Positions 54,742 through 63,304 of a stretch of 64,000 nt of DNA are shown piece by piece (position 1 is the stretch's first letter; every line of letters begins with the position of its first letter). The position numbers and the translations under genes are program-made. Source of the DNA: G020353115 sp964640125 (GTDB lineage Bacteria; Bacteroidota; Bacteroidia; Bacteroidales; VadinHA17); NCBI GenBank assembly GCA_964640125.1, contig CAZXGG010000007.1:1-64000 (forward strand), given 5' to 3'. The notes beneath the pieces were generated by a model. It was not told the origin of the DNA. It did no database searches and was given only the letters and a program-made list of their open reading frames with translations.

Positions 54742-55016
54742 TAAAGGGAATAGGTTAGTAAGTTAATGGTTATTAAGTTATTGAGTTCATTGATATAAAT
54801 CCTTGCTATAAAGGTATTTAAAAGAATTCTCTTCCAATTTGTCTGACCAGAGGATCTAACTACTCTTCAATTTGTTTACAGCCAGCCAATACGGAATAGA
54901 GAAATTCGAAATGTTTATTAACTTATCAACGTATAACGGATAACTTCCTAAACAAAGCATCCAGAACTAAGGACCTGCAACTCAATACTCGCAGCTCCTC
55001 ACTCCTCACTCCCTTT

Positions 55017-55436
55017 TCAATACCGCTCTTTTTGCGAAAAGAAGAAATCACACTCAAGCCGGGCATTCTCATCACTGTCAGATCCGTGAACTGCATTGCT
55101 CTGGATCGACTTGGCGTATTTTTTCCGGATGGTACCCTCGTCTGCTTTTGACGGATCGGTATTTCCTATCAGTTTCCGGAATTCTTCCACAGCATTCTCT
55201 TTTTCCAGGATCATGGCTACAATAGCCCCGGATGACATAAACTCCACAAGATCATCATAAAAGGGTTTGCTTTTATGGATCGCATAGAAGGTTTCTGCCT
55301 GCTCCTTGGACAGCTTGGTGGACGCTATGGAAGAGATCCTGAATCCTGCTTCGCTTATCATTGCCAGGATGGGACCAATGTACCCCATCTTTACTGCATA
55401 TGGTTTTATCATGGCAAACGTAATCTTTCCGCTCAT
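55017..55436 (-). CDS. ndk: nucleoside diphosphate kinase
   Basis: 139 residues. Balances NTP pools by moving the gamma phosphate through a phosphohistidine. Motifs: ITFAMIKPYAVKMGYIGPIL, GAIVAMILEKENAVEEFRKL, and NAVHGSDSDENA with the catalytic His. Normal length for Bacteroidota Ndk. It is transcribed alone; the 275 bases downstream (54742-55016) hold only AT-rich TTATTAAGTTA-type words. Confidence 0.97.
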   Translation of the reverse strand: MSGKITFAMIKPYAVKMGYIGPILAMISEAGFRISSIASTKLSKEQAETFYAIHKSKPFYDDLVEFMSSGAIVAMILEKENAVEEFRKLIGNTDPSKADEGTIRKKYAKSIQSNAVHGSDSDENARLECDFFFSQKERY

Positions 55437-55507
55437 AAACCGTTATTTTTGTTGAGATTAATAGTGTGAATAATAAATCCGGTTCTGATATTCAATCGTT
55501 TAATTTA

Positions 55508-55515
55508 TATCTTTG
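55508..55515 (+). promoter_or_regulatory. predicted -7 box for the DHH/FKBP genes
   Basis: TATCTTTG matches TAnnTTTG, 30 bases before the GTG start of the DHH gene; TCTG lies 20 bases upstream as a possible weak -33 box. Confidence 0.4.
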
Positions 55516-55545
55516 CGAACCGGAAATATTCAAAATTTTTTGTGA

Positions 55546-56571
55546 GTGCAAAGTATATCAAAAAAATTGATAAATAAAATTAATGATTATCTTTCCGATA
55601 ATCCCTGCATCCTGTTATTAACACACACCAACCCGGATGGAGATGCGATAGGATCAATGCTGGGCTTATATCACTACTTTATCCGGCATGGATTCAAAAC
55701 CTATGCCATCACACCAAATAACTTCCCTTCCTTTCTCCAATGGCTGCCGGGTGCTGATGAAATTGTACGCTATTCCAGAGAGAAAGAACGGGCGGCTGTG
55801 ATGATTAAAGAAGCAGATGTTATTTTTAACCTGGATTTTAATGACCCTGAAAGACTGGGAAAAATGAGCGAGTTGATCACGGCTTCAAACGCCATTAAAA
55901 TATTGATCGATCATCACCCAAATCCTAAAAAATTTAACCACATTGAAATCAGTGAGACTTCGGTTAGCTCAACGGCTGAGTTGATCTACCTTCTGCTCAC
56001 CCAATTGAACATCAAACCTTTTCTTACCCGGGAAGTTGCTGAAAGTCTATATACCGGGATCATGACAGATACCGGTTGTTTCAGCTACAATTCCTCGTTT
56101 GGACAAACCTTCCGGGTAACAGCAGATTTGCTGGAGAGTGGGATTGACAAAGAGAGAATTTTCGACCTGGTCTACAATAACTTTTCTGAAGAGAGAATGA
56201 GACTTGCAGGGTTTGCCCTGAATAAAAAAATGGTGGTCCTGAAGAAATACCATACGGCCTATATCTGGTTTACAAAAAAAGAACTGGAACAATTTAACCA
56301 TACCCTGGGAGATACCGAAGGATTTGTGAACATGCCCCTGTCAATCCATGGTATCCGGTTCTCAGCTCTCTTTATTGAAAAAACAGATCATGTAAAGATC
56401 TCATTCAGGTCGAAGGGAAGCTTCCCGGCTAACCTCTTTGCCGAAAGACATTTTCATGGGGGAGGGCATCAAAATGCAGCTGGAGGAGAATCTCCTGCCA
56501 CACTGGATGAAACCCTGCAGCGATTTGAAGCACTGCTTACCGATTATGAAGACCAACTGTCTCTACCATGA
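55546..56571 (+). CDS. DHH-family phosphoesterase (NrnA-like)
   Basis: 341 residues. Would degrade short oligoribonucleotides or phosphoadenosine phosphate. DHH domain: LLTHTNPDGDAIGSMLGLYH (26-45), DVIFNLDFNDPERLG, KILIDHHPNP (about 125) and YTGIMTDTGCF. DHHA1 domain at the end: SFRSKGSFPANLFAER and GGGHQNAAGG. The start is GTG at 55546: no ATG lies at a sensible distance from the first helix. It overlaps the first FKBP gene by four bases. Confidence 0.93.
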   Translation: MQSISKKLINKINDYLSDNPCILLLTHTNPDGDAIGSMLGLYHYFIRHGFKTYAITPNNFPSFLQWLPGADEIVRYSREKERAAVMIKEADVIFNLDFNDPERLGKMSELITASNAIKILIDHHPNPKKFNHIEISETSVSSTAELIYLLLTQLNIKPFLTREVAESLYTGIMTDTGCFSYNSSFGQTFRVTADLLESGIDKERIFDLVYNNFSEERMRLAGFALNKKMVVLKKYHTAYIWFTKKELEQFNHTLGDTEGFVNMPLSIHGIRFSALFIEKTDHVKISFRSKGSFPANLFAERHFHGGGHQNAAGGESPATLDETLQRFEALLTDYEDQLSLP

Positions 56572-57101
56572 TCATGAAACATTGCATCGGCGCACTTCTT
56601 CTTGTCACACTCTTGCTTGGATATTCCTGCAAGCAACAGGAGGATAGAAAACACTCCCGGCATGCAGGGAAAGATAAAGAGTCGATGGTCAGGGTGAATC
56701 AATACCTTGTCAGCAAAGATGAGGAGATCATAGAGAATTATATAAAACGCCGGGGGTGGAATATGGAATTGACAGAAACCGGTTTGTGGTATATGATTTA
56801 CCGGAAGGGTAACGGCAAACCGGTTCGAAAAGATACCCGGGTAACCATTGAATATAGCGTAAGTTTACTGGATGGCACCCTCTGTTACCATTCGGATGAA
56901 AGCGGTCCAAAACAATTTGTAGTTGGAAAAGGAGAGATTGAACCAGGTCTTGATGAAGGGATCCTGTTATTGAGATCGGGTGACAAAGCACGATTCATTC
57001 TCCCTCCTCACCTGGCATACGGTCTGATTGGTGATGAAAATAAAATACCGGCAAGGTCCGTTATTGTGTATGACCTTACGGTTCTTTCAGTTGACAAATG
57101 A
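56568..57101 (+). CDS. FKBP-type peptidyl-prolyl isomerase lipoprotein (copy 1)
   Basis: 177 residues with lipobox LLGYSC (Cys21), a charged helix, then an FKBP domain (about 85-177): DTRVTIEYSVSLLDGTLCYH, VGKGEIEPGLDEGILLLRSG, ARFILPPHLAYGLIGDENKI, VIVYDLTVLSV. The usual active-site Trp (VxPGWxEG) is Leu here (EPGLDEG), which lowers isomerase activity in studied FKBPs; the AYG flap is kept. The ATG overlaps the DHH stop by four bases. Probably a periplasmic folding helper. Confidence 0.88.
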   Translation: MIMKHCIGALLLVTLLLGYSCKQQEDRKHSRHAGKDKESMVRVNQYLVSKDEEIIENYIKRRGWNMELTETGLWYMIYRKGNGKPVRKDTRVTIEYSVSLLDGTLCYHSDESGPKQFVVGKGEIEPGLDEGILLLRSGDKARFILPPHLAYGLIGDENKIPARSVIVYDLTVLSVDK

Positions 57102-57245
57102 ATTTATACCTTTGTCCCGTTTAAGTGAATTTTTGTGGTATGAAATTTGCAGACTAAAGCAATATTTGCATTGATTGCCGGGTTTTTACATTTCATAACC
57201 TTTATTACCCGGAATCATGGTACACATTTTTTACATTATTAACCT

Positions 57246-57761
57246 ATGAGAAATTTATCTAAACCTGCCGGAATTTTTGCATTGAGTCTGATACTTCTTG
57301 GCCTGCTGATGGGAGGATGCCTGGAAGAAGATATCAACTATGAAGCAAGAGAAAAAAAAGAACGTGAAGAGTTCCTGGAAGAAAATAACATTACTGTTGA
57401 ATCCACCGAGAGTGGTCTCTACTTTATACCGCTCGACACAGGTTATGGTGACTACGCGGAAATGGGGGATAGTGTAACCATCAATTTCGAAGGGTACTGG
57501 CTGAATGGTAGCCTTCTGACTACCAACATTGAAGCAGTTGCCGTAGAACACGATGCATATAATCCGTATGAAACATATGGACCCTATACATTTGTCCTGG
57601 GTACAGGACACATGATCGCCGGGGTTGAAGAAGGATTAACCTACATGAGGGAAGGTGCTTCAGCTGAAATGATCATACCGTCTGAATTATCCTTTCCCGG
57701 TTCCTACCGCTCCCTGTTATATTATGTTTATTTTCTGAATCTGCAGGGATCCCCCGATTGA
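57246..57761 (+). CDS. degenerate FKBP-like lipoprotein (copy 2)
   Basis: 171 residues with lipobox LLMGGC (Cys25) and a helix EREEFLEENNITVESTESGL shared with copies 3 and 4. The FKBP fold is visible (MGDSVTINFEGYWLNGSLL, YTFVLGTGHMIAGVEEGLTY, ASAEMIIPSELSF), but the active-site Trp and the AYG flap are missing and the loop before YTF is longer. It probably keeps peptide binding or a scaffold role without isomerase activity. It is closest to copy 4. Confidence 0.8.
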   Translation: MRNLSKPAGIFALSLILLGLLMGGCLEEDINYEAREKKEREEFLEENNITVESTESGLYFIPLDTGYGDYAEMGDSVTINFEGYWLNGSLLTTNIEAVAVEHDAYNPYETYGPYTFVLGTGHMIAGVEEGLTYMREGASAEMIIPSELSFPGSYRSLLYYVYFLNLQGSPD

Positions 57762-57775
57762 TTTTATCACACATT

Positions 57776-58261
57776 ATGATGAACCTGAAAACAATCCGAT
57801 TGCTGACTTTCCTTTCCATGGCTCTGGTAAACCTGACCATTGCCTGCGAAGAGGACTCAGAATCGAAAAAAGAAAAAGAGAAACGGTTATTGGAAGAGTT
57901 TCTGCTAACCAATGACATTACTGTAGAACCAACCGCTTCGGGATTATACTATGTCGAAACAAAAACAGGAACAGGCGCTCAGCCTCAAACAGGTGAATCT
58001 GTATCGGTGCACTATATGGGGAGATTGATTGACAGTACCCTCTTTGATACATCCATCGGGGGAAATCCTTATACGTTCCTCCTTGGAATAGGATATGTCA
58101 TCCCTGGCTGGGATGAAGGCATAGCCCTGATGAAAAAAGGAGGCGAAGCGACATTGATCATACCTTCCTGGCTTGCTTATGGATCCCAGGGAGCAGGAGA
58201 TGTAATCCCTCCCTATTCAACCTTGCTGTTCGACGTGGAACTTTTATTTCCCGATGATTAG
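57776..58261 (+). CDS. FKBP-type peptidyl-prolyl isomerase lipoprotein (copy 3, canonical)
   Basis: About 161 residues with a lipobox-like ALVNLTIAC (Cys24). The domain is complete: GESVSVHYMGRLIDSTLFDT, GNPYTFLLGIGYVIPGWDEG (active-site Trp present), GGEATLIIPSWLAYGSQGAG and VIPPYSTLLFDVELLF. Of the four copies this one should be a working isomerase. The start ATG pair at 57776/57779 follows the previous stop by 14 bases. Confidence 0.9.
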   Translation: MMNLKTIRLLTFLSMALVNLTIACEEDSESKKEKEKRLLEEFLLTNDITVEPTASGLYYVETKTGTGAQPQTGESVSVHYMGRLIDSTLFDTSIGGNPYTFLLGIGYVIPGWDEGIALMKKGGEATLIIPSWLAYGSQGAGDVIPPYSTLLFDVELLFPDD

Positions 58262-58365
58262 CAGGGAATACAAGAGATTACCTGTGAAGGTATATGCTGA
58301 TGATGCTGTATGCTAACCGGGTAATTATAGATGAATATAGAAATATCATTGTAACACAAAATCAA

Positions 58366-58887
58366 ATGAAAAAAGCTGGAAAACTGATCCTTTTTGGACT
58401 GCTTATTATCGCTCTTTCTCAACTCCTCTTTGTAGGCTGTCTGGAAGAAGATAATAAAGATTATTATGCAGAAGAGATGAAACTGTTGCAGCAATTCCTT
58501 GAGCAGAATGACATTACCGTTGAACCTACAGCGAGTGGACTCTATTTCCTGCCCGATGATACCGGAACTGGGGAGTATGCAGAAATTGGTGACTCGGTAA
58601 GTATCTATTATGCTGGTTATTACCTGACGGGTTACCTTGTCGCAACAAACATCGAAAGTGTGGCTATTGATCACGAAAGGGAGGATTATTTCACGGATTA
58701 TACGCCTTTGACCTTTAAGCTGGGTGAGGAAGGGTATGTTGTTGAAGGAATCGAAGAGGGATTAACCTACATGCGGGAAGGAGGAACAGCAACTATGATC
58801 ATTCCATCTCCAATCGCCATTCCGGAAATCTATACTACTTTTTTGTATGATATTGAGTTGATAGAAGTGATTAAACCATCTAAATGA
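58366..58887 (+). CDS. degenerate FKBP-like lipoprotein (copy 4)
   Basis: About 173 residues, lipobox LLFVGC (Cys25). Shares FLEQNDITVEPTASGLYFLP with copies 2 and 3, and GDSVSIYYAGYYLTGYLVATN and EGYVVEGIEEGLTYMREGG with copy 2. The active-site Trp is replaced (VEGIEEG) and the flap is missing. The ATG at 58366 gives a proper signal peptide; 24 extra upstream codons are open but do not look real. It ends at a hairpin-rich tandem repeat. Confidence 0.8.
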   Translation: MKKAGKLILFGLLIIALSQLLFVGCLEEDNKDYYAEEMKLLQQFLEQNDITVEPTASGLYFLPDDTGTGEYAEIGDSVSIYYAGYYLTGYLVATNIESVAIDHEREDYFTDYTPLTFKLGEEGYVVEGIEEGLTYMREGGTATMIIPSPIAIPEIYTTFLYDIELIEVIKPSK

Positions 58888-59138
58888 TCTTCTAATCGCC
58901 CGACTTTCTCGTCGCTCCACTCAAGCTGGGGCGACGAGTTTTTAGAACGAATAATCGTACCCCGGACTGTCACATAGTGATCCCTACGGGGAAGCCGGGG
59001 CACGATCTGTTTTCTCGTCGCTCGACTCCAGTTCGGGCGACGAATATGAGGAACCCCAGAATCGTACCCCGAGTTTACCATAGGTATCGCTTTGCGAGAA
59101 ATCGGGGCACGATCAGTTATCTCGTCGCCCAATGTCAT
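58888..59138. repeat. 106-bp tandem repeat with two hairpins per unit (2.5 copies)
   Basis: Units start at 58908, 59014 and 59121 (the last partial). Each begins with a hairpin CTCGTCGCTC...GGGCGACGA and then has ATCGTACCCCG...CGGGGCACGAT as a second hairpin. The first hairpin of unit 1 is followed by TTTTT and may act as the terminator for the FKBP genes. The unit lies between two genes that face each other. No coding sequence. Confidence 0.85.
58908..58943 (+). terminator. possible terminator after the FKBP genes
   Basis: CTCGTCGCTCC (58908-58918) pairs with GGGGCGACGAG with one mismatch, followed by a run of five T. It is 21 bases after the last FKBP stop. Confidence 0.6.
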
Positions 59139-62100
59139 TCAAAGGGTCAGCGGGTCATACTCCTTAAAAAATGAGATCTCAGCCTCTTCCACGGCTCTTT
59201 TATACTTTTCCCAGCCCTCTTCAAAGAACCGGTTGATCTTATCCATGGTTTGCTCAATCAACTGCTCGATCTGTTCAATGGTCCATTGCTGTGTTGTGTT
59301 CAGTGGATCCGTTTCATTGACGATCGAGCGTACTCCCCTGATCTTACTGGTAACCAGGTCCGGATCCCTGTAAATTCCCTGAACATCTTCGCGGGGCAGA
59401 ATCACATCGGTAATCTCCTTTAACGAAGCCTGGACCTCTTTGGTAACCTCCCTCAGGTTTTTTATCGCATCGGTCTGCTTTCGAGGTATTTGCCTGTTGA
59501 TGGTTGCCATGGTGGTTTTGCACTCGTTGATGCGGTCTATTGCAATAGCAAGTGTTTCCATCTTTTTCATCAGTTCTTCGGCAATTTCCTGATTTTTCCT
59601 TGCCGTTTCCACTGAAAATTCTGTTCTTGGATCGGCTTTTACCGTGAGCATTGTGGAATCAGACACGCCGTTAAAGGTCATTTTTATTTTATACAAACCG
59701 GGAAGAACACTGCCTCCCCCTCCTCTTTCCTGCTGCCGGGAACGGGATGCCGAAGATCCTGGCGAACGGTATCCTGTTTTATCCAATCCCCAGTACATCC
59801 GGTTTATTCCGGTTTTTGGCACCTGGGTAAGGGTCCGTATGACATTTCCCTCTTCATCCGATATCTTGATCGTTACCCGTTTCAGGTTGCTCTCTTCCCG
59901 GGATTCGTCTCCGCCACCAAATCCATAAAAGCTACCATAGCGGCTGAAAGCTGATCTGCTATCGGGAATATTGTCACTTGCTTCCCCCTCTTTCACGGAG
60001 TAGGTGATCATTGCCCCGCTTCGGCGATTTTCACCGGTATAATAACCATCACCTGCGGAATAGTAGCCCGGTGAACTCCTGTAATTAGCCAGTATTGCTT
60101 CCGGTGGATCAAAAACATTGATCTCGCTGTCAAGCAGGATAGTCCCTTTTTGCGCAAGCTCTCTCAGGGGGCGAATATCATCCAGGATATATACCGAGCG
60201 GCCGAATGTGGCAATTACCAGGTCGTGTTCCTGCGGGTGAATCACCATATCCATGGTTGAAACCGTGGGATAACCGTTCGTCCATTTGGTCCATGCCTCT
60301 CCGGCATCAATACTGACGTACAATCCGAATTCTGTTCCCAGGAACATCAGCTTTGGCTCAACGGGATCCTGTTCAAAAGAAAGAACATAACCCCAGATTT
60401 TTGAGTTGTCTACCATCCGTTTCCAGGACTTTCCAAAATCGGTTGTATGATACAGGTAGGCTGAGAAATCGTTTCTCCTGTAATTGTTTACCACGACGAA
60501 TGCTTCTCCGGCATTGTATTTTGATGCGTGTATTTGTGGTATCCAGCTTCCCGTTGGAACATCCTTCAGCTCCTTATTCAGGTTTGTCCAGGTTTTCCCT
60601 CCATCCTGTGTTAGCTGAATGTTACCGTCATCCGTACCTACCCATACGACCCCTTCCTGAATCGGACTGGGAGCGATTGCCAAGATACAGGTATGATTCT
60701 CTGCACCCGTAACATCATAGGTTAATCCGCCACTCTCCCCATATTTTTGCTTTTCGGGATCGTTGGTGGTCAGATCAGGGGATATGATGGTCCAGTTTTC
60801 ACCCCGGTCAGTGCTTTTGTGTAGAAACTGGCTTCCAAAATAGATGGTTTTATTGTCAAACGGGTCGTGAGCCATACCGGCATTCCAGTTGAATCGAAGG
60901 TCAATTCCCTCGGGATGCACCGGCTTAATGCTTTTCGTTTTACCGGTTTGGATATCGATTCTTCCCACGTTTCCCTGTTGCGACATGGCATAGCAATACC
61001 TCGGGTCACTTTGATCGGGAACCACATCGAATCCGTCACCGCCATAGAGTTGATCCCAGTAAGTATTAATAATTCCACCACTGCTCCAGGTATATCCCGG
61101 TCCCCTCCAGGAACCGTTGTCCTGTAACCCTCCAAAGACATGGTAGGGTTGTTCCATGTCCACATTAATGTGGTAGAATTGTCCGACAGGCAGGCTTTCC
61201 ACAAAGTACCAGGTCTCTCCCCGGTCACGGGTTATAGCCATACCTCCATCATTCCCGTTGATCATAAACCCCGGGTCCTCGGGATGTATCCACCAGGCAT
61301 GGTGGTCGGGGTGTATGTTTCTTGACATGAAACTGCGGAAAGTTCGTCCCCCATCCTCACTGACATTGACCCGTGAGAAGAGACTGTACACCCTGTTCTC
61401 ATTTTTTGGATCAACATATATTTCGGCATAGTAGAATGGCCGGTCACCAATGTTTTCCTCTCCAACTTTTTCCCACGTGAATCCGCCGTCATTGGACCGG
61501 TACAATGCATTCTTCTTCGATTCGATCAGGGCATAGACAATTTTCGGATTGCTCCGTGCTATTGCCAGTCCCATTCTCCCGAGTTCGCCTTCCGGCAATC
61601 CATCTTTTTCGGTCAGGCGTTTCCAGGTTTTTCCACCGTCAAACGTGACATGCAGTCCGGATCCGGGGCCACCCGATTTGAAAAACCATGGCCAGCGCTG
61701 GTGTTCCCACATGTTTACAAAAAGCTTATTGGGATTTGAGGGATCCATAACCATATCTCCAACACCGGTTAATTCGTTGACAAACAGTACCTGGTGCCAG
61801 GTTTCCCCTCCATCTGTAGTTTTATACACTCCCCGCTCGGGATGTGGCCCCCAGGGCGATCCGGTAGCTCCGACATACACCGTGTTCCCATCCTGAGGGT
61901 GGGTGATAACGCGGTGGATGTGTCGTGTCTTCTCCAGGCCCATCAATTTCCAGCTTTTCCCTCCGTCAATACTCTTATAAATACCATAACCTCCGGTATT
62001 GCTGTTCCTGGGATTCCCTTCGCCTGTTCCTACCCATATCACATCCGGATTATTCTGATCGATTGCCAGGGCCCCGATTGAGGCAACCTGTTCGTCATCA

Positions 62101-62375
62101 AAAATGGGTTCCCAATCCACACCCCCGCTTTCTGATTTCCATAATCCCCCCGATGCAGTACCGATGTATATTACAGCCGGATTGTCGAGAACAACATCAA
62201 TGGCAGTAACCCTGCCACTCATTCCCGCTGGCCCGATACTCCTGGGTTCAAGGTCTTTCATCTTCTCCATATCCAGCTTTTGAGACAGGGCTGGAAAAAC
62301 TGCAAACATCAACATTGTCAATGTTACAATGCTCGTTCCTAACCGGGCATTTCTTTTGTTCGGGTAATTTTTCAT
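59139..62375 (-). CDS. BNR/sortilin-like repeat protein, exported
   Basis: About 1078 residues with a signal peptide (LTMLMFAVFPALSQ). The first 720 residues hold many BNR/Asp-box repeats: SGGVDWEPIFDD, DGGKSWKLMG, DGGETWHQVL, DGGKTWKRLT, DGGFTWEKVG, DGGRTFRSF, DRGETWYFVE, DGGKTWTNL. They form one or two ten-bladed propellers like those of the sortilin/VPS10 and glycosyl-hydrolase-like Bacteroidota proteins. A C-terminal part (GMYWGLDKTGYRSPG-like strands, then a coiled-coil with NQEIAEELMKKMETLAIAID) follows. The start at 62375 was chosen for its signal peptide. Function unknown. Confidence 0.88.
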   Translation of the reverse strand: MKNYPNKRNARLGTSIVTLTMLMFAVFPALSQKLDMEKMKDLEPRSIGPAGMSGRVTAIDVVLDNPAVIYIGTASGGLWKSESGGVDWEPIFDDEQVASIGALAIDQNNPDVIWVGTGEGNPRNSNTGGYGIYKSIDGGKSWKLMGLEKTRHIHRVITHPQDGNTVYVGATGSPWGPHPERGVYKTTDGGETWHQVLFVNELTGVGDMVMDPSNPNKLFVNMWEHQRWPWFFKSGGPGSGLHVTFDGGKTWKRLTEKDGLPEGELGRMGLAIARSNPKIVYALIESKKNALYRSNDGGFTWEKVGEENIGDRPFYYAEIYVDPKNENRVYSLFSRVNVSEDGGRTFRSFMSRNIHPDHHAWWIHPEDPGFMINGNDGGMAITRDRGETWYFVESLPVGQFYHINVDMEQPYHVFGGLQDNGSWRGPGYTWSSGGIINTYWDQLYGGDGFDVVPDQSDPRYCYAMSQQGNVGRIDIQTGKTKSIKPVHPEGIDLRFNWNAGMAHDPFDNKTIYFGSQFLHKSTDRGENWTIISPDLTTNDPEKQKYGESGGLTYDVTGAENHTCILAIAPSPIQEGVVWVGTDDGNIQLTQDGGKTWTNLNKELKDVPTGSWIPQIHASKYNAGEAFVVVNNYRRNDFSAYLYHTTDFGKSWKRMVDNSKIWGYVLSFEQDPVEPKLMFLGTEFGLYVSIDAGEAWTKWTNGYPTVSTMDMVIHPQEHDLVIATFGRSVYILDDIRPLRELAQKGTILLDSEINVFDPPEAILANYRSSPGYYSAGDGYYTGENRRSGAMITYSVKEGEASDNIPDSRSAFSRYGSFYGFGGGDESREESNLKRVTIKISDEEGNVIRTLTQVPKTGINRMYWGLDKTGYRSPGSSASRSRQQERGGGGSVLPGLYKIKMTFNGVSDSTMLTVKADPRTEFSVETARKNQEIAEELMKKMETLAIAIDRINECKTTMATINRQIPRKQTDAIKNLREVTKEVQASLKEITDVILPREDVQGIYRDPDLVTSKIRGVRSIVNETDPLNTTQQWTIEQIEQLIEQTMDKINRFFEEGWEKYKRAVEEAEISFFKEYDPLTL

Positions 62376-62452
62376 GGGTTTCTGATTTAAATTTCTGACA
62401 CTATTCAGGATAAAAATATTTTTGTTTTTTTCATCAGGATGTAACAAACCGA

Positions 62453-63157
62453 TCAACCCTGCAATATAAAGATTGTTGGGCGTTTATTGATGTTGGGGAC
62501 CTGTTTTTTCCAATCCCTGATCTGCTGTGTTTTGATGAATTCAGAAGGGAGTGTAAGATCCGTTGCAAGACAAAGGTCTGTTTCCGGACGGCAATGGCTG
62601 ATCAGATCGTGGAGTAATTTCTGGTTCCTGTACGGGGCTTCCATAAAAATCTGGCTCTGGGAATACTGCATCGATTTCGCCTCCAGCAGTTTTATCCTGC
62701 TGATTCGATCTTTCAAAGGGATGGGCAGGTATCCGTTAAAAGCGAAGTTCTGTCCATTCAGTCCCGATCCCATGAGGGCAAGCAGTATGGATGAAGGTCC
62801 AACCAGGGGAACCACCCTGACCCCTTTCCGGTGGGCAAGCTTTACAATTGTGGCGCCCGGATCAGCTACCCCGGGAACCCCGGCTTCTGTAATAATCCCA
62901 ATATCCCTGTTCTCTTCTAAAGGATTCAGATAGGTTTCGCTCTCTTCCGGTGAAGTGTTCTTATCCAGGATCATAAATTCCATCCGGTCAATGGGAATGT
63001 GGGTACCCAGTTTGATGAGATACCGCCGTGCAGACCGTTCGTTTTCTACAACAAAGCAGGAGAGTGTTTTAATTTTTTCAATGGCTTCGGAAGGAATGAC
63101 TGCCTCAACCGGTGAATCACCCAGTGGTGCGGGAATTAAAAATAAACTGCCACTCAT
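62453..63157 (-). CDS. RsmI-like SAM-dependent methyltransferase
   Basis: 234 residues of the tetrapyrrole-methylase fold, short form. SLFLIPAPLGDSPVEAVIPS, VENERSARRYLIKLG, IGIITEAGVPGVADPGATIV, VPLVGPSSILLALMGSG, FAFNGYLPI and FMEAPYRNQKLLHDLI. These match the RsmI family, which methylates the 2'-OH of 16S C1402, but the order and length fit the shorter YraL-like form that many Bacteroidota carry as a second copy. The start at 63157 begins at the conserved part; six extra upstream residues are possible. Confidence 0.88.
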   Translation of the reverse strand: MSGSLFLIPAPLGDSPVEAVIPSEAIEKIKTLSCFVVENERSARRYLIKLGTHIPIDRMEFMILDKNTSPEESETYLNPLEENRDIGIITEAGVPGVADPGATIVKLAHRKGVRVVPLVGPSSILLALMGSGLNGQNFAFNGYLPIPLKDRISRIKLLEAKSMQYSQSQIFMEAPYRNQKLLHDLISHCRPETDLCLATDLTLPSEFIKTQQIRDWKKQVPNINKRPTIFILQG

Positions 63158-63304
63158 GATTTTCTCTTTCTGCAAAAATAGAGGAATTTATCATTACCGC
63201 AATCCGTTGACCGCTATTCTCAAAAATCTTTCCTATCTTCATAAGACAAAGTAGGTGCTTTTCTTAATTCAGGAAATAAGATCATATTATAGATACCGTT
63301 ACTC

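Noticed and set aside
58908..59130. CRISPR-like array
   Set aside because: Only two and a half units of 106-107 bp, no short fixed repeats with unique spacers of equal size, and no cas genes nearby.
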